A stretch of DNA of 64,000 bases from Calothrix sp. NIES-4101 (lineage in GTDB: Bacteria > Cyanobacteriota > Cyanobacteriia > Cyanobacteriales > Nostocaceae): NCBI GenBank assembly GCA_004296455.1, contig AP018280.1, forward strand, positions 2,232,001 through 2,296,000. Direction: 5' to 3'. Below are positions 44,978-54,846 of the stretch, in pieces. Position 1 is the stretch's first letter. Every line of letters starts with the position of its first letter. The notes under the pieces are model-generated. The model saw only the letters and a program-made list of their open reading frames with translations, searched no databases and was not told the origin of the DNA. Both the position numbers and the translations under genes were made by a program.

Positions 44978-46702
44978 CTATTCTCGTTCTGGTCGAATAC
45001 TTCGGTATTTATCAGCGCGAATGTCAGCAATGACACTATAGATATGATGTTCGACTGCCCCTAAAGTTTTCAGGAGATGCGCCCCCAGTTCCAAAGCTGC
45101 TTCAAATTCCGGTTGGACAACTTCCTTCGCCCCCATTTGCGTCAGTACATCAATTTCGTGATTGTGGTGCGATCGCACGATAATATCTAATTTTGGTGCA
45201 ATTTTTAATGCTCTTTGCAAAAGTAAGCGCGCGCTGGCAGGATCGGGTAGTGCAATGGTTAAAGCTTTTGCGGTTTCTAAATAGCTTTTTTCTAAGACTA
45301 ATTCGGAATCTGCATCACCAAAGATATAGGGAATTTCTTGCATTCTCAATCTTTGAATTGCAGCTTCACTATTTTCGATTACTAAAATTGGATATCCTTG
45401 ATTTTGGAGAATTTTGACGATGATTTGTCCGACTCTGCCATAACCAGCAACAACTACATGACCACTAATATTTTCGGGAATGGATAATAGCTTTGGTTCG
45501 GTAAAAGTCTGCAAATATTTTTTTAGGAAATCTATACTGTTTAATTTGTTAATCAAGTGAGGAGCAATATTTAGACAGAGGGGAGTTAGTACCAGGGTAA
45601 TTGCGGTTGTTCCCAATAGTAGTAAATAAGTTTTTTCGGGAATTAACCCGTCCTTCAAACCTGCTAAAGCCAAGACAAAGGAGAATTCTCCAATTTGATT
45701 AATACCTAAACTGGTAATAATTGCCGTTTTCAGTGAATAGCCAAACCTCAAAATTATCGGCAAGATAATAATTGCTTTCCCGAACATGACTAACGTGACT
45801 AAGCCGATAATTACACCAAAATTTTGCAGTAAAATCACTGGGTTTATCAGCATCCCAATCGATGCAAAGAAAAGACAGGAAAAAGTATCTCTTAAAGGTA
45901 AAATTTTGGCTAATGCATGGTCTGAATAGTCAATTTCGGAAATCATCAAGCCCGCAACAAATGCCCCTATTTCAATTGACAAACTCAGATAATTTGTGAT
46001 TAATGCAACCCCTAAACAGATAGCAATCACTGTGATCAGAAATAATTCTGTATTTTCAGTTGCCGCAACTTGCTTAATTAAATGAGGTACTATCCATCGA
46101 CCAAATACTAGAGCAAATATTAGAAATACCAAAACTTTGAGCAATACAATACTTACGGCTAAAAGGAAAGTTTTAGGTTCTTGTAGAGCCGGCAAAAATG
46201 CCAGCATTAATCCCAATGCTAAATCTTGAGCTATCAGAATTGCGAGCATTACTTGACCGTGGATTGTATTTGTTTCTCCCTTTTCTGCTAGACTTTTGAG
46301 AACCACAGCCGTTGAAGATAGAGAAAGAGTTAATCCTAAAAAACTACCTTGAATTATGCCATTAACCCACCCTAACCAGATAGTCACAATGGCAACCACA
46401 GCAGCAGTTAAACCAATTTGTAACAAACTGCCTTTGAAGGCAATATCTTTAACCCGCTTGAGTTCTGCTAAAGAAAATTCGACTCCTAGTGCAAATAATA
46501 AAAAAGCCACACCAATCGTAGCAAGAGATTGAATTCGGGTAATCTCGTTAAGAAGTTTGCAACCGAAAGGTCCAATAATCATGCCACTGAGTATATAACC
46601 AAGCAAAACAGGTTGACGCAATCTGTTGGCTAAATATCCTCCAAAAGCTGATGTTGCCAAAACAGTGGTAAAATCCCCAATTAAGCCATACTCTGCTGAC
46701 AT
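44978..46702 (-). CDS. CPA2 cation/proton antiporter with TrkA-N domain (KefB-like)
   Basis: A 574-residue membrane protein. About twelve helices (residues 5-380) form the CPA2 antiporter core. A cytosolic TrkA-N domain follows (about 405-520), with the nucleotide motif VVVAGYGRVGQ. Related proteins exchange K+ or Na+ for H+ under ligand control; the ion cannot be assigned. It is 122 bases upstream of ppsA on the same strand. Confidence 0.9.
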   Translation of the reverse strand: MSAEYGLIGDFTTVLATSAFGGYLANRLRQPVLLGYILSGMIIGPFGCKLLNEITRIQSLATIGVAFLLFALGVEFSLAELKRVKDIAFKGSLLQIGLTAAVVAIVTIWLGWVNGIIQGSFLGLTLSLSSTAVVLKSLAEKGETNTIHGQVMLAILIAQDLALGLMLAFLPALQEPKTFLLAVSIVLLKVLVFLIFALVFGRWIVPHLIKQVAATENTELFLITVIAICLGVALITNYLSLSIEIGAFVAGLMISEIDYSDHALAKILPLRDTFSCLFFASIGMLINPVILLQNFGVIIGLVTLVMFGKAIIILPIILRFGYSLKTAIITSLGINQIGEFSFVLALAGLKDGLIPEKTYLLLLGTTAITLVLTPLCLNIAPHLINKLNSIDFLKKYLQTFTEPKLLSIPENISGHVVVAGYGRVGQIIVKILQNQGYPILVIENSEAAIQRLRMQEIPYIFGDADSELVLEKSYLETAKALTIALPDPASARLLLQRALKIAPKLDIIVRSHHNHEIDVLTQMGAKEVVQPEFEAALELGAHLLKTLGAVEHHIYSVIADIRADKYRSIRPERE

Positions 46703-46887
46703 TTTTTTAGTTTGATAAATTAGTAATCTTTACTTTAAATCAAAGCTTCTACATTTTGACGCAAAGTATATATTTTGGATCTGTAAAACAAAGATATACA
46801 ACAGATATAAATAGGTTCAACTATGGAAATCCGATTTGATTTAACGTGAGCGAAGTGCTGTTAAATATTTAGTTGATCAATGGTTTT

Positions 46888-47742
46888 CTATCCATGCTTA
46901 TCCACACTACAATTTGAGAATTGACAAATTGTTCTAAATGCACAAAAACGGCAGTGATGACCAGGATTTGGGGGGAAAATACTACTAAATTTTTGAGTTT
47001 CTTCATGGAAAAGATACATATCTTGCTGATGCTTTTGAGCAATATCAGCAAGCTCATTTTCAACATGATCTAGTTCACTATTAGAAATAACAATTAACTC
47101 TGATTTTTTACCTAATTCTAAATTATAAAAAGATGCGACAGCTTGATATTCAGGATATAGATAACGAACTGCTAGCAAGTAGACTAAAGCTTGCCGTAAG
47201 TCGAATGGAGACTTCCCAGTTTTAAAATCTAAAATATGTAAAGTACGTACATGGGACATCGATGTAAATGTCACATCTTGTTCGATAAAAATGCAATCCA
47301 TCGAAGCATACAAGCGAAAATTATAATTTTCTTTTTCAATAGCGATCGCTTTAGGAAAACCTTCATCACCCCGTGTTAATAGTAAAATCCGTTTATCGGA
47401 AAGCATTGGGGATGAGTGATAATTCCTCAAAATTTGCAGCACCCGTTGTTGAACTTCTTCGCTGTTTTCTTTTAACTTCAATAACTCTGCAACTTTTTCT
47501 ACCCCATTCTCTGCTTTCAACAACCTGGGATTGTAATGAAACTCGTATACTCCTCTTTGTGCCAATAACCCAATGCGTTGTGATGCACTCACATTTTTGA
47601 GCAGCGCTTTCACTTGTGGTTCGTGTTGACGCGCCTTGATAAATCCCCTTCGCATCTGGCAATGCCAGCGTTGTTGTGCTGCTGCTGGGGTGACTAAACT
47701 CCAAAGGTGATAACTGGCGAATGGTCGCTCAGGGGTTGACAT
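46888..47742 (-). CDS. PD-(D/E)XK nuclease-family protein, Cas4/RecB-like
   Basis: A 284-residue protein with nuclease core residues in LYASMDCIFI and LHILDFKTGK (Asp and Lys of the D...DxK core, about 145-180). A C-terminal Cys cluster CRFCAFRTICQFSNC (about 263-277) resembles the Fe-S site of Cas4 and AddB. No CRISPR or recombination genes are adjacent, so this looks like the stand-alone cyanobacterial version. It probably processes DNA ends (inference). Confidence 0.78.
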   Translation of the reverse strand: MSTPERPFASYHLWSLVTPAAAQQRWHCQMRRGFIKARQHEPQVKALLKNVSASQRIGLLAQRGVYEFHYNPRLLKAENGVEKVAELLKLKENSEEVQQRVLQILRNYHSSPMLSDKRILLLTRGDEGFPKAIAIEKENYNFRLYASMDCIFIEQDVTFTSMSHVRTLHILDFKTGKSPFDLRQALVYLLAVRYLYPEYQAVASFYNLELGKKSELIVISNSELDHVENELADIAQKHQQDMYLFHEETQKFSSIFPPNPGHHCRFCAFRTICQFSNCSVDKHG

Positions 47743-48399
47743 TGTTCGGGTTTGGTGGAGGAAGAAAATACAAGTTGAAAAATACCAGTTGAGAAATTAT
47801 CTGAAAATTAGCCGATTTTCAAGATGTTGACAAAATTCAGCATCAAGGGCATGAAGGTTGATGCTGATTACAACTTAAACAAGTATTTATACTCTGAACT
47901 CTTAGCTGTTTGCTGGTAATGTGGGATTTTCAAAGAGTAAATTGGGAAAAATGATCACTCTGAATCATTTAACCTGCTCACCACTGAACATTAGTTAAAG
48001 AGTCCCAATTTAAACCATGTATGGTATATATGGCGATTAGTTTTACTACAACAGTAAAACCTTGCTTTAATAGCTATTTGATACAGTTTATACTGCTAAG
48101 AGCTTCATTGTGGTTACTTCTTATACTCAAATTTGAGTTGTCAAGTACCGCAGGATGAAAGTTCCATAACTCCAGAATTTACTGAATACTTAGCTATATA
48201 TATTGTGACAAATGTAAAAGATATATTTGGATACAAATTTTCCACTTCTCAAACTGGCTTCAATAATTTGATTTGTCGATATACTGCTCTACATTCTTGT
48301 TTTGTCGGCTATTACTAGTATGGTATCTGCTGAATTTGAAGCTAAAATCTCTAATAGAGAATTCTCAAAAATTTACAAAAAGTTAAATATCTTAATAAA
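47743..48399. other. intergenic spacer without recognised feature
   Basis: A 657-base AT-rich divergent spacer. A 61-codon plus-strand frame at 48133 has no motif or ribosome binding site and is not called. Confidence 0.4.
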
Positions 48400-48675
48400 A
48401 TGAAAACGATCGCGAGCCTATTGACATCACTAGTTATAGCTTTTTGGGTAGTGGTAATTGCGATTATCGCGATGAGAAATGGTGAACCAGTATCTTTAAA
48501 GTTTCTCACTTACCAATCAATCCAAATACCCTTTGGTTTTATTTTGGCGTTGAGTGTGGGTATTGGAATAATTAGCACGACTGTTCTGAAAACTCTGGGT
48601 AGTCTCGTCGCTTTGGGACAGAATAATTCCCAATTAGATGACGAACCAGAATTTTTCTCCGATGATGATTTTTAA
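48400..48675 (+). CDS. LapA/DUF1049-like two-helix membrane protein
   Basis: A 91-residue protein with two membrane helices (about 6-27 and 45-66) separated by the short NGEPVSLKFLTYQSIQIPFG loop typical of DUF1049/LapA proteins. The tail is acidic (EPEFFSDDDF). E. coli LapA functions in LPS assembly control; the cyanobacterial role is unknown. It is convergent with the small gene at 48693. Confidence 0.8.
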   Translation: MKTIASLLTSLVIAFWVVVIAIIAMRNGEPVSLKFLTYQSIQIPFGFILALSVGIGIISTTVLKTLGSLVALGQNNSQLDDEPEFFSDDDF

Positions 48676-48692
48676 GCTTGTTTAAGCTGTAC

Positions 48693-48800
48693 TCAGGCTT
48701 TATTTTTTCCCGCTACCAGAATGCAGCCAATCACAAACAGTGTCAAAGTGACATAACTAAATACAGTTAACCATTCCAGCGAGCGATCGTAAAGCATCAT
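48693..48800 (-). CDS. small single-helix membrane protein (35 residues)
   Basis: A 35-codon gene. The product starts MMLYDRSLEW, has one hydrophobic helix (about residues 11-30, with TLTLFVIGCILVAG) and ends in GKNKA. AGGA lies six bases before the ATG on the minus strand, which is good support for translation. The size and topology match low-mass subunits of photosynthetic or NDH complexes, but I cannot identify it as a known Psb, Pet, Psa or Ndh subunit. Confidence 0.6.
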   Translation of the reverse strand: MMLYDRSLEWLTVFSYVTLTLFVIGCILVAGKNKA

Positions 48801-48890
48801 CAAAATCCTGTTTTCCAATTATTATCAGTTGTGTTCGCTTATGGTGCTTCAGATGCCAGGAGATTATTTCCTGACTAATTTAGCAAGGCT

Positions 48891-51854
48891 TTATTTTGTC
48901 TCCATCCAATTATCACCAGCACGAGCTTCAACTAATAAAGGCACTCGCAGGCTGACTGCATTTTCCATCACCGACTTAATTTTTACTCGTAATTCTTCCC
49001 ATTCTTGGGGTGGAACCTCAAAAACCAATTCGTCATGGACTTGTAATAATAACCTTGCTTGGTAATTGTGCAAAACTTCTTGCATTTGCACCATGGCAAT
49101 TTTGATAATATCAGCACTCGAACCCTGAATTGGTGCATTAGCAGCCGAACGAAGTAAGCCAGAGTCGTAAGCACCGAGATTTTTTAGTTTCGTCAAATCA
49201 ATATCTTCGGGATTAGTACCTTTTAACTTTCTGAGGCTTTCACCTGTAAAATCGAAATAGCGACGACGACCTAAAATTGTTTCGACATATCCATTTGTAA
49301 TCGCTTGCTTTTTCACACTTTCCAAATATTCAAAAATCCGGGGATAGCGTGTATAAAAACGTTTGATAAACTGATTTGCTAAATTTTTATCAACACCAGT
49401 GGAACGGGAAAACTTCAACGAACCCATACCATAGATTACGCCAAAATTAATCGTTTTTGCAACTCGGCGATCGCTATCAGAAATATCATCTTTTTCAAAC
49501 ATTAATCTGGCGGTAACTGTATGAATATCTTCGTTGTTTTGATAGGCTTCAAGTAAAATTGGCTCTTCACTTAAATGTGCTAAAATCCGCAATTCTATTT
49601 GTGAATAATCGGCAGCTACCATTAACCATCCAGATTCGGGTAGAAATGCTTTGCGAATTTGGCGGCTAAATGCAGTCCGAATAGGAATATTTTGTAAATT
49701 GGGGTTTGATGAAGATAAGCGTCCAGTTGATGTTGCGGTTTGATTAAAATCTGTATGCACACGTTGAGTATCTGGACGTACTAATTTTGGTAACGCGTCA
49801 ACATAGGTAGATTTTAATTTTGAAAGGGTTCGATACTCGGTAATTGCGTCAATAATTCCAGTTTTATCAACTTCACCTAAACGTTCTAGAGTGCCTGCAT
49901 CTGTAGAGTACCCAGTTTGAATTTTTCGGGAATATTTAGTACTTAAACCCAACTTCTCAAATAGTATTTGACTCAGCTTTTTGGGTGAACCTAAATTAAA
50001 TTTCTCCTCAGCAATTTCATAAACTTGCTGTTCATATTTAGCTAAATCAGTTTCTAAGATTTGGGAAAGTTCCTGAAGATAAGCAGTATCAATGCGGATT
50101 CCTAGATATTCCATCTCGGCTAAAACAGGTTCGAGTGGTTGTTCGACTTCCAACAGGAGTTTTAAGGAAATCGGATTTTTTTCTAGTTCCTCACGCAGTT
50201 TAATGACTAACTGAAATGTTGCATAAACCTGCAAGCAGCAGTAATAAGCTACTTTATGAATATCAATATCACCGATATTTTTCCCTTTGGGAACTAAATC
50301 TTGATAACTAGTTAAAATTATACCTAAATATCGCTCAGTAATTGCATTTAAATTATGGCTATAATCTGGATTTAAAATATAACTAGCTAGCATTGGATCA
50401 AATACAACCCCAGCTAGATTAACTCCTTTACATTTAAAAATCAAACGGTCAAATTTTGCATTTTGGAAAGTTTTGGGATATTTATCACTTTCCAATATTG
50501 GTTTGAGTTTTGCTAGTGTTGTGGCTAAATCTAAATTTTCCCCTTGACTATGATGAAGAGGAATATAAGCAACTTCATCTGCTTCTATCCCCCAGCAACA
50601 ACCAATACCCACTAATTGAGCATCACGAGGTTCTAAATCACTAGTTTCTGTATCCCAAGCGACTGGTATTTGCGGATTTGTGTGTTCTTTTAATATTTTA
50701 ATTAAGTCATTTAGTTTTGCTTCCGTATCAATAATATGTGGTTCAATATTAGCGGTAGGTTGTTGTTGTGATGCATCGCTATCTTCTGGACTCCAAAACC
50801 ATAAATCAAAATCGTTACTGGAATTGAGAGGAGAAACAACATTCTTCGAGTTTTGAGTAGCTTGATTGGCTGTGTTAGCAGAGGAAATATAGGAAATATC
50901 AGTTGTCGTAACAACACCACCAAGACGTTCTTGAATTTGATTGATTTTGCCAAGAAACGAATTAAATTCTAATTTTTCGAGAATGGGTGTGAGGTTATTT
51001 GTATCAAAACCTTTTAATCGACAATCTTCAAGATTTACTTCCAGAGGTACATCTTGAACAATAGTTGCTAAATAACGAGATTTTTCCGCGTCTTCTTTGC
51101 CATCTACCAATTTTTTCAAGGTTGCGCCTTTAATATCACTTAATGAAGCGTAAATTTGCTCAAGGGAACCATAGGTATTTAACAGTTGAACTGCGGTTTT
51201 ATCGCCAATTCCTTTCACACCAGGAATATTATCGGAACTATCACCACAAAGGGCTTTATAGTCAATCACTTGCGAAGGCAAAACTCCCAGCTTTTCCTTA
51301 ACTTCTGCTTCTCCAAATTCAGGTAAACCAGAAGTCGATCGCTGTAATGATTCTTTACTTAAATAGAGAACATTAATATCTTTCTCTGTGTCAACTAATT
51401 GAAATAAATCTCTATCTCCGGTGAGAATTTTCACGCGATAACCGGCATTTGTAGCCCTTTGTGACAAAGTGCCCAAAATATCATCTGCTTCATAACCCGG
51501 AGCCGTCAACACTTTGAGATTAAGCGCATCTAATAATTCGTGTAAATTCTGCAAATCGGGAATAAAATCCTCAGGGGTTCCCGGACGATCGCCTTTATAG
51601 GTATCATCAGCTTCATGGCGAAAAGTGGGTAAACCCAAATCAAAAGCAATGGCAATATTGCTGGGTTGTTCCTTGGCTATTACCTCCAACAGCGATTTGA
51701 GGAAGCCAAAACAAACACTGGTGGGGATACCAGACTTGGTACGCAAGCCTTTGTCACGTCCCTTCGCGAAAGCAAAATAAGAACGAAATGCCAGTGAATG
51801 TCCATCAATCAGAATGAACGTTGGTTTTTGTGGGGTAGAAGATGCAGAAGTCAA
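48891..51854 (-). CDS. polA: DNA polymerase I
   Basis: A 987-residue family A polymerase. The 5'-3' exonuclease domain (about 1-290) starts with ILIDGHSLAFRSYFA. The 3'-5' exonuclease domain (about 375-580) has ExoI WDTETSDLEP and ExoII FQNAKFD. In ExoIII, YYCCLQVY puts Gln542 where the YxxxD aspartate is expected. The polymerase domain (about 600-987) is intact, with DYSQIELR and QVHDELVFEVP. Functions in repair and Okazaki fragment processing. The ExoIII change suggests weakened proofreading, but the upstream DxE is kept. Confidence 0.94.
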   Translation of the reverse strand: MTSASSTPQKPTFILIDGHSLAFRSYFAFAKGRDKGLRTKSGIPTSVCFGFLKSLLEVIAKEQPSNIAIAFDLGLPTFRHEADDTYKGDRPGTPEDFIPDLQNLHELLDALNLKVLTAPGYEADDILGTLSQRATNAGYRVKILTGDRDLFQLVDTEKDINVLYLSKESLQRSTSGLPEFGEAEVKEKLGVLPSQVIDYKALCGDSSDNIPGVKGIGDKTAVQLLNTYGSLEQIYASLSDIKGATLKKLVDGKEDAEKSRYLATIVQDVPLEVNLEDCRLKGFDTNNLTPILEKLEFNSFLGKINQIQERLGGVVTTTDISYISSANTANQATQNSKNVVSPLNSSNDFDLWFWSPEDSDASQQQPTANIEPHIIDTEAKLNDLIKILKEHTNPQIPVAWDTETSDLEPRDAQLVGIGCCWGIEADEVAYIPLHHSQGENLDLATTLAKLKPILESDKYPKTFQNAKFDRLIFKCKGVNLAGVVFDPMLASYILNPDYSHNLNAITERYLGIILTSYQDLVPKGKNIGDIDIHKVAYYCCLQVYATFQLVIKLREELEKNPISLKLLLEVEQPLEPVLAEMEYLGIRIDTAYLQELSQILETDLAKYEQQVYEIAEEKFNLGSPKKLSQILFEKLGLSTKYSRKIQTGYSTDAGTLERLGEVDKTGIIDAITEYRTLSKLKSTYVDALPKLVRPDTQRVHTDFNQTATSTGRLSSSNPNLQNIPIRTAFSRQIRKAFLPESGWLMVAADYSQIELRILAHLSEEPILLEAYQNNEDIHTVTARLMFEKDDISDSDRRVAKTINFGVIYGMGSLKFSRSTGVDKNLANQFIKRFYTRYPRIFEYLESVKKQAITNGYVETILGRRRYFDFTGESLRKLKGTNPEDIDLTKLKNLGAYDSGLLRSAANAPIQGSSADIIKIAMVQMQEVLHNYQARLLLQVHDELVFEVPPQEWEELRVKIKSVMENAVSLRVPLLVEARAGDNWMETK

Positions 51855-52081
51855 CAGATTTCAGGCTTGTTGTGTATCGGACATCCCTTATTGTAGCTAG
51901 TAGGCTCCCATTCGGAACATTAAAAAAGTAGAGATGACGATGTGCGATCGTATCTCTACCATTAAATTTAGCTAAATTTAGCGGAAATATTGATTAATGA
52001 TTTTGATGTGATAGCCTGATTTCAAATTTTGATTTGAATGATCTGACTTCAATCATAATTAGCGCAGTTAATGGGGAAACT

Positions 52082-53122
52082 TTAGTTTTTTCGACGACGC
52101 AGCAATACACTAGCACCACTCATACTCAAAATTGCAATTATTGTACCAGGCTCAGGTACTTTTTGGGTTGAGGATTCAGTAACGACAGGCGTTTTGACAG
52201 GTGTTTCGACTGGTGTTTCAACGGGTGTTTCGACTGGTGTTTCAACTGGTGTTTCGACTGGTGTTTCGACTGGCGTTTCAACTGGTGTTTCGACTGGCGT
52301 TTCGACTGGTGTTTCGACTGGTGTTTCTAGTACTATTTTAACTTCTTCATACTTCTTTAAGTCTTCTATAGTTTTGTTTTTAGCTTCCTCATAAGCCTTT
52401 AAAGTCTCTTTAGCCTTACCTTGACAATCTTGGTGTTTTTGCCAGTCTTTTATGGTTTTGGTTTTAGCTTCCCCATAAAACTTTAAAGTCTCTTTAGTCT
52501 TACCTTGACAATCTTGGTGTTTTTGTAAGTCTTTTGTAGTTTTGTTTTTAGCTTCCTCATAAACCTTTAAAGTCTCTTTAGTCTTACCTTGACAATCTTG
52601 GTGTTTTTGCCAGTCTTTTGTAGTTTTGTTTTTAGCTTCCTCATAAACCTTGAAATTCTCTTTAGTCTTACCTTGACAATCTTGGTGTTTTTGTAAGTCT
52701 TTTGTAGTTTTGGTTTTAGCTTCCTCATAGGCAGCTTTCTTGGCATTTTTAACCGACTGACTTACATTACTCCTATTTGCATTTTCATATTGTTTTTTGG
52801 CTTCCTCTTCAGCACTTTTAGACTTTTCGTATTGTTTTCTAGCTTCCTCTTCCTCACCTTTAGACTTTTCGTGTTCTGATTTGAATTTATCTTCAGCACT
52901 TTTAGACTTTTCGTATTGTTTTCTAGTTTCCTCTTCCTCACCTTTAGACTTTTCGTGTTCTGATTTGAATTTCTTTTCAGTAGCTTTTGAATATTCGTAT
53001 TTATTTTTGTAATTAGCTTTAGTACTTTGTGAAAATTGAGTCGCGTTTGCAGGAGAAATTGCTGCAAATGAGCTAGTAATAGAAATAACAGCTAATAAAC
53101 CTGATAAACCTTTGTTAAACAT
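52082..53122 (-). CDS. PEP-CTERM protein with heptad and VETP repeats
   Basis: A 346-residue exported protein built almost wholly of repeats. The signal peptide (about 1-28) ends in ANA. Next, 14-residue units alternate as HEKSKGEEEETRKQ and YEKSKSAEDKFKSE (28-residue period). From about residue 131 there are four full and one partial 28-residue units of the YEEAKNKTTKDLQKHQ / DCQGKTKETLKV type, each full unit with one Cys. About eleven PVET units follow, then a sorting tail VPEPGTIIAILSMSGASVLL with RRRKN. The helical part should be a coiled coil (28 = four heptads). PEP-CTERM suggests surface or extracellular matrix placement. Confidence 0.85.
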   Translation of the reverse strand: MFNKGLSGLLAVISITSSFAAISPANATQFSQSTKANYKNKYEYSKATEKKFKSEHEKSKGEEEETRKQYEKSKSAEDKFKSEHEKSKGEEEEARKQYEKSKSAEEEAKKQYENANRSNVSQSVKNAKKAAYEEAKTKTTKDLQKHQDCQGKTKENFKVYEEAKNKTTKDWQKHQDCQGKTKETLKVYEEAKNKTTKDLQKHQDCQGKTKETLKFYGEAKTKTIKDWQKHQDCQGKAKETLKAYEEAKNKTIEDLKKYEEVKIVLETPVETPVETPVETPVETPVETPVETPVETPVETPVETPVETPVKTPVVTESSTQKVPEPGTIIAILSMSGASVLLRRRKN

Positions 53123-53859
53123 GATTTAAAATCCTTCTATTAACTCAAAAAAATCAACATTGCAAAAACAATCTATTTTGATTTTTTTTAAATAGTGTTT
53201 TTATCTGAATACATACTTAATAACTTAGAGTTAGATTATGCATCTATAGTAATAGTTATTTTTCGCTAAGTCTTTATTGATAAGAACTAACATCACCTAA
53301 AAGAAAAGTTATTTCCCCAAATATGATATTTTTGACTATTGTATTTAGGGGTATTTTCTGGGATTTAAGTCATTATTTGAGAAAATATTTAAAGTTCCAT
53401 TGCTCTCTAAGTATTAACACGTAAGTTTTTAAGAACAACTTGCCTTTTTTCTCTTGTGTGAATAAAAGATTTGGCATACTAGAAAAATTATTGCGGTTGG
53501 TTTAGGTTCCATCACACTCACAGTAAAAAATTAGATTCCCAAATTTCTTTAAGAAAGTCGAGAATCTGAAATCTAATAAATTTTAACTATTGCAACTTAG
53601 GTCAGATTAATTCAAGTTTATTAACATTCAAACTCAGCAGCAGTTGTCTTTTTGCGACTATGACGCAACCATGCACCAGCAGTTCTGACACGCAAAAGTA
53701 CAACAATAGTTTCAGGTTTAGGAGTGGGTTGCAAATTGCCTTTACCTAAGTCACCAACAAACACACATCATTAAAGTCTAAGTCAACATCTCTCCGCATC
53801 CCCCTCTCTCCCCGGATATCGTATTTCCCTGATAACCTCATACTGGGACTTAATTTTAA
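53123..53859. other. spacer with a PEP-CTERM-like remnant
   Basis: A 737-base spacer. A fold-back AGATTC...GAATCT lies at 53533-53567. The only coding trace is the minus-strand frame at 53621-53764, listed separately. Confidence 0.4.
53621..53764 (-). pseudogene. possible PEP-CTERM tail remnant
   Basis: A 47-codon minus-strand frame beginning at GTG, with an in-frame stop two codons upstream. It reads TPKPETIVVLLRVRTAGAWL followed by RHSRKK, close to a PEP-CTERM sorting tail (PEP-like PKPE, hydrophobic helix, basic end). No signal peptide or body remains. It is probably the 3' relic of a second PEP-CTERM gene next to the intact one; this is inference. Confidence 0.35.
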
Positions 53860-53874
53860 ATGGGGCAGGAATTT

Positions 53875-54723
53875 ATGCAGGAAGAGAACACCAGTACATT
53901 AACCAATGAGATCAAGCTATTAGTAGTAGATATTGATGGTACAATCGCCGGACACTCGAATAGAGTTAGCGAAAAAGTGAAAAAAGCGATCGCTCAAGCA
54001 CAGGCAAAAGGTGTGCAAGTGGCTGTAGCGACAGGCAGAATGTATCGTTCGGCTTTACGCTTCCACCAGGAAATCGGTTCGACACTTCCTTTAATCGCCT
54101 ACCAAGGTGCTTGGATTCAACACCCGACGACAAACAAAATCCACCGTCATCTCACAGTCAAACGGGAAACAGCCCTGCAATTACTTGATTATTTTGAGCA
54201 ACCCGAATTTAAGGATGTGCTATCGGTACATTTCTATATTAATGACGAACTATACGTGCGCGAACTGACACGGGAAAGCAAAATCTATGCGAAACGTTCT
54301 AATATAAATGCCATTCCAGTCGGCGATTTACGCCAAACTCTCGACAACGAACCAACTAAAGTATTAGCTTTGTGTGATGATGTTGATGTTATTAATAGAT
54401 TGTTGGGAAATCTACGCCGTCAATACACTCCCGCAGAACTATACCTGACAACTTCAGTCGCGACTTTCTTTGAAGCCACAAATCCATTTGTGAATAAGGG
54501 TACAGCAGTCCGCTACCTGGCTGAAGAAGTACTCGAGCTGCAACCAAGCAATATCATGACTATTGGCGATAATTTTAATGATGTTGAAATGCTACAATAT
54601 GCTGCTATCGGTGTCGCTATGGGTGATGCGCCTGATGGGGTGAAGGCGATCGCCAAATGGGTTGCTCCCAGTGTCGAACAAAATGGAGTCGCAGTTGCGA
54701 TCGAAAAATTTATTCTTAGTTAA
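53875..54723 (+). CDS. Cof-type HAD-IIB phosphatase
   Basis: About 282 residues. HAD motif I is LLVVDIDGTI (nucleophile Asp), with ATGRMYRSAL as motif II region. Motif IV is TIGDNFNDVEML, followed by GVAMGDAPDGVKA as in Cof and YbiV proteins. These are cytosolic phosphatases for sugar phosphates or cofactor precursors. ATG 53875 is preferred because AGGA lies five bases upstream; ATG 53860 lacks a site. Substrate unknown. Confidence 0.9.
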   Translation: MQEENTSTLTNEIKLLVVDIDGTIAGHSNRVSEKVKKAIAQAQAKGVQVAVATGRMYRSALRFHQEIGSTLPLIAYQGAWIQHPTTNKIHRHLTVKRETALQLLDYFEQPEFKDVLSVHFYINDELYVRELTRESKIYAKRSNINAIPVGDLRQTLDNEPTKVLALCDDVDVINRLLGNLRRQYTPAELYLTTSVATFFEATNPFVNKGTAVRYLAEEVLELQPSNIMTIGDNFNDVEMLQYAAIGVAMGDAPDGVKAIAKWVAPSVEQNGVAVAIEKFILS

Positions 54724-54846
54724 TTTTTACGCTATTGGATATTAGTCATTGCTGTGAACTGTCAGGTTAGTAAAAAAAAATTATACTAACCACTCAGTAA
54801 TTACTAATTAATTACTAACTGTTGCCCAATAATAAAAAATCAGAAA

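Noticed and set aside
48133-48318. Plus-strand ORF of 61 codons upstream of the LapA-like gene
   Set aside because: No ribosome binding site, no membrane helix or domain, low-complexity spacer.
52194-52394. Plus-strand ORF with a repeated TGVS pattern
   Set aside because: It is the antisense reading of the VETP-coding repeats of the PEP-CTERM gene.
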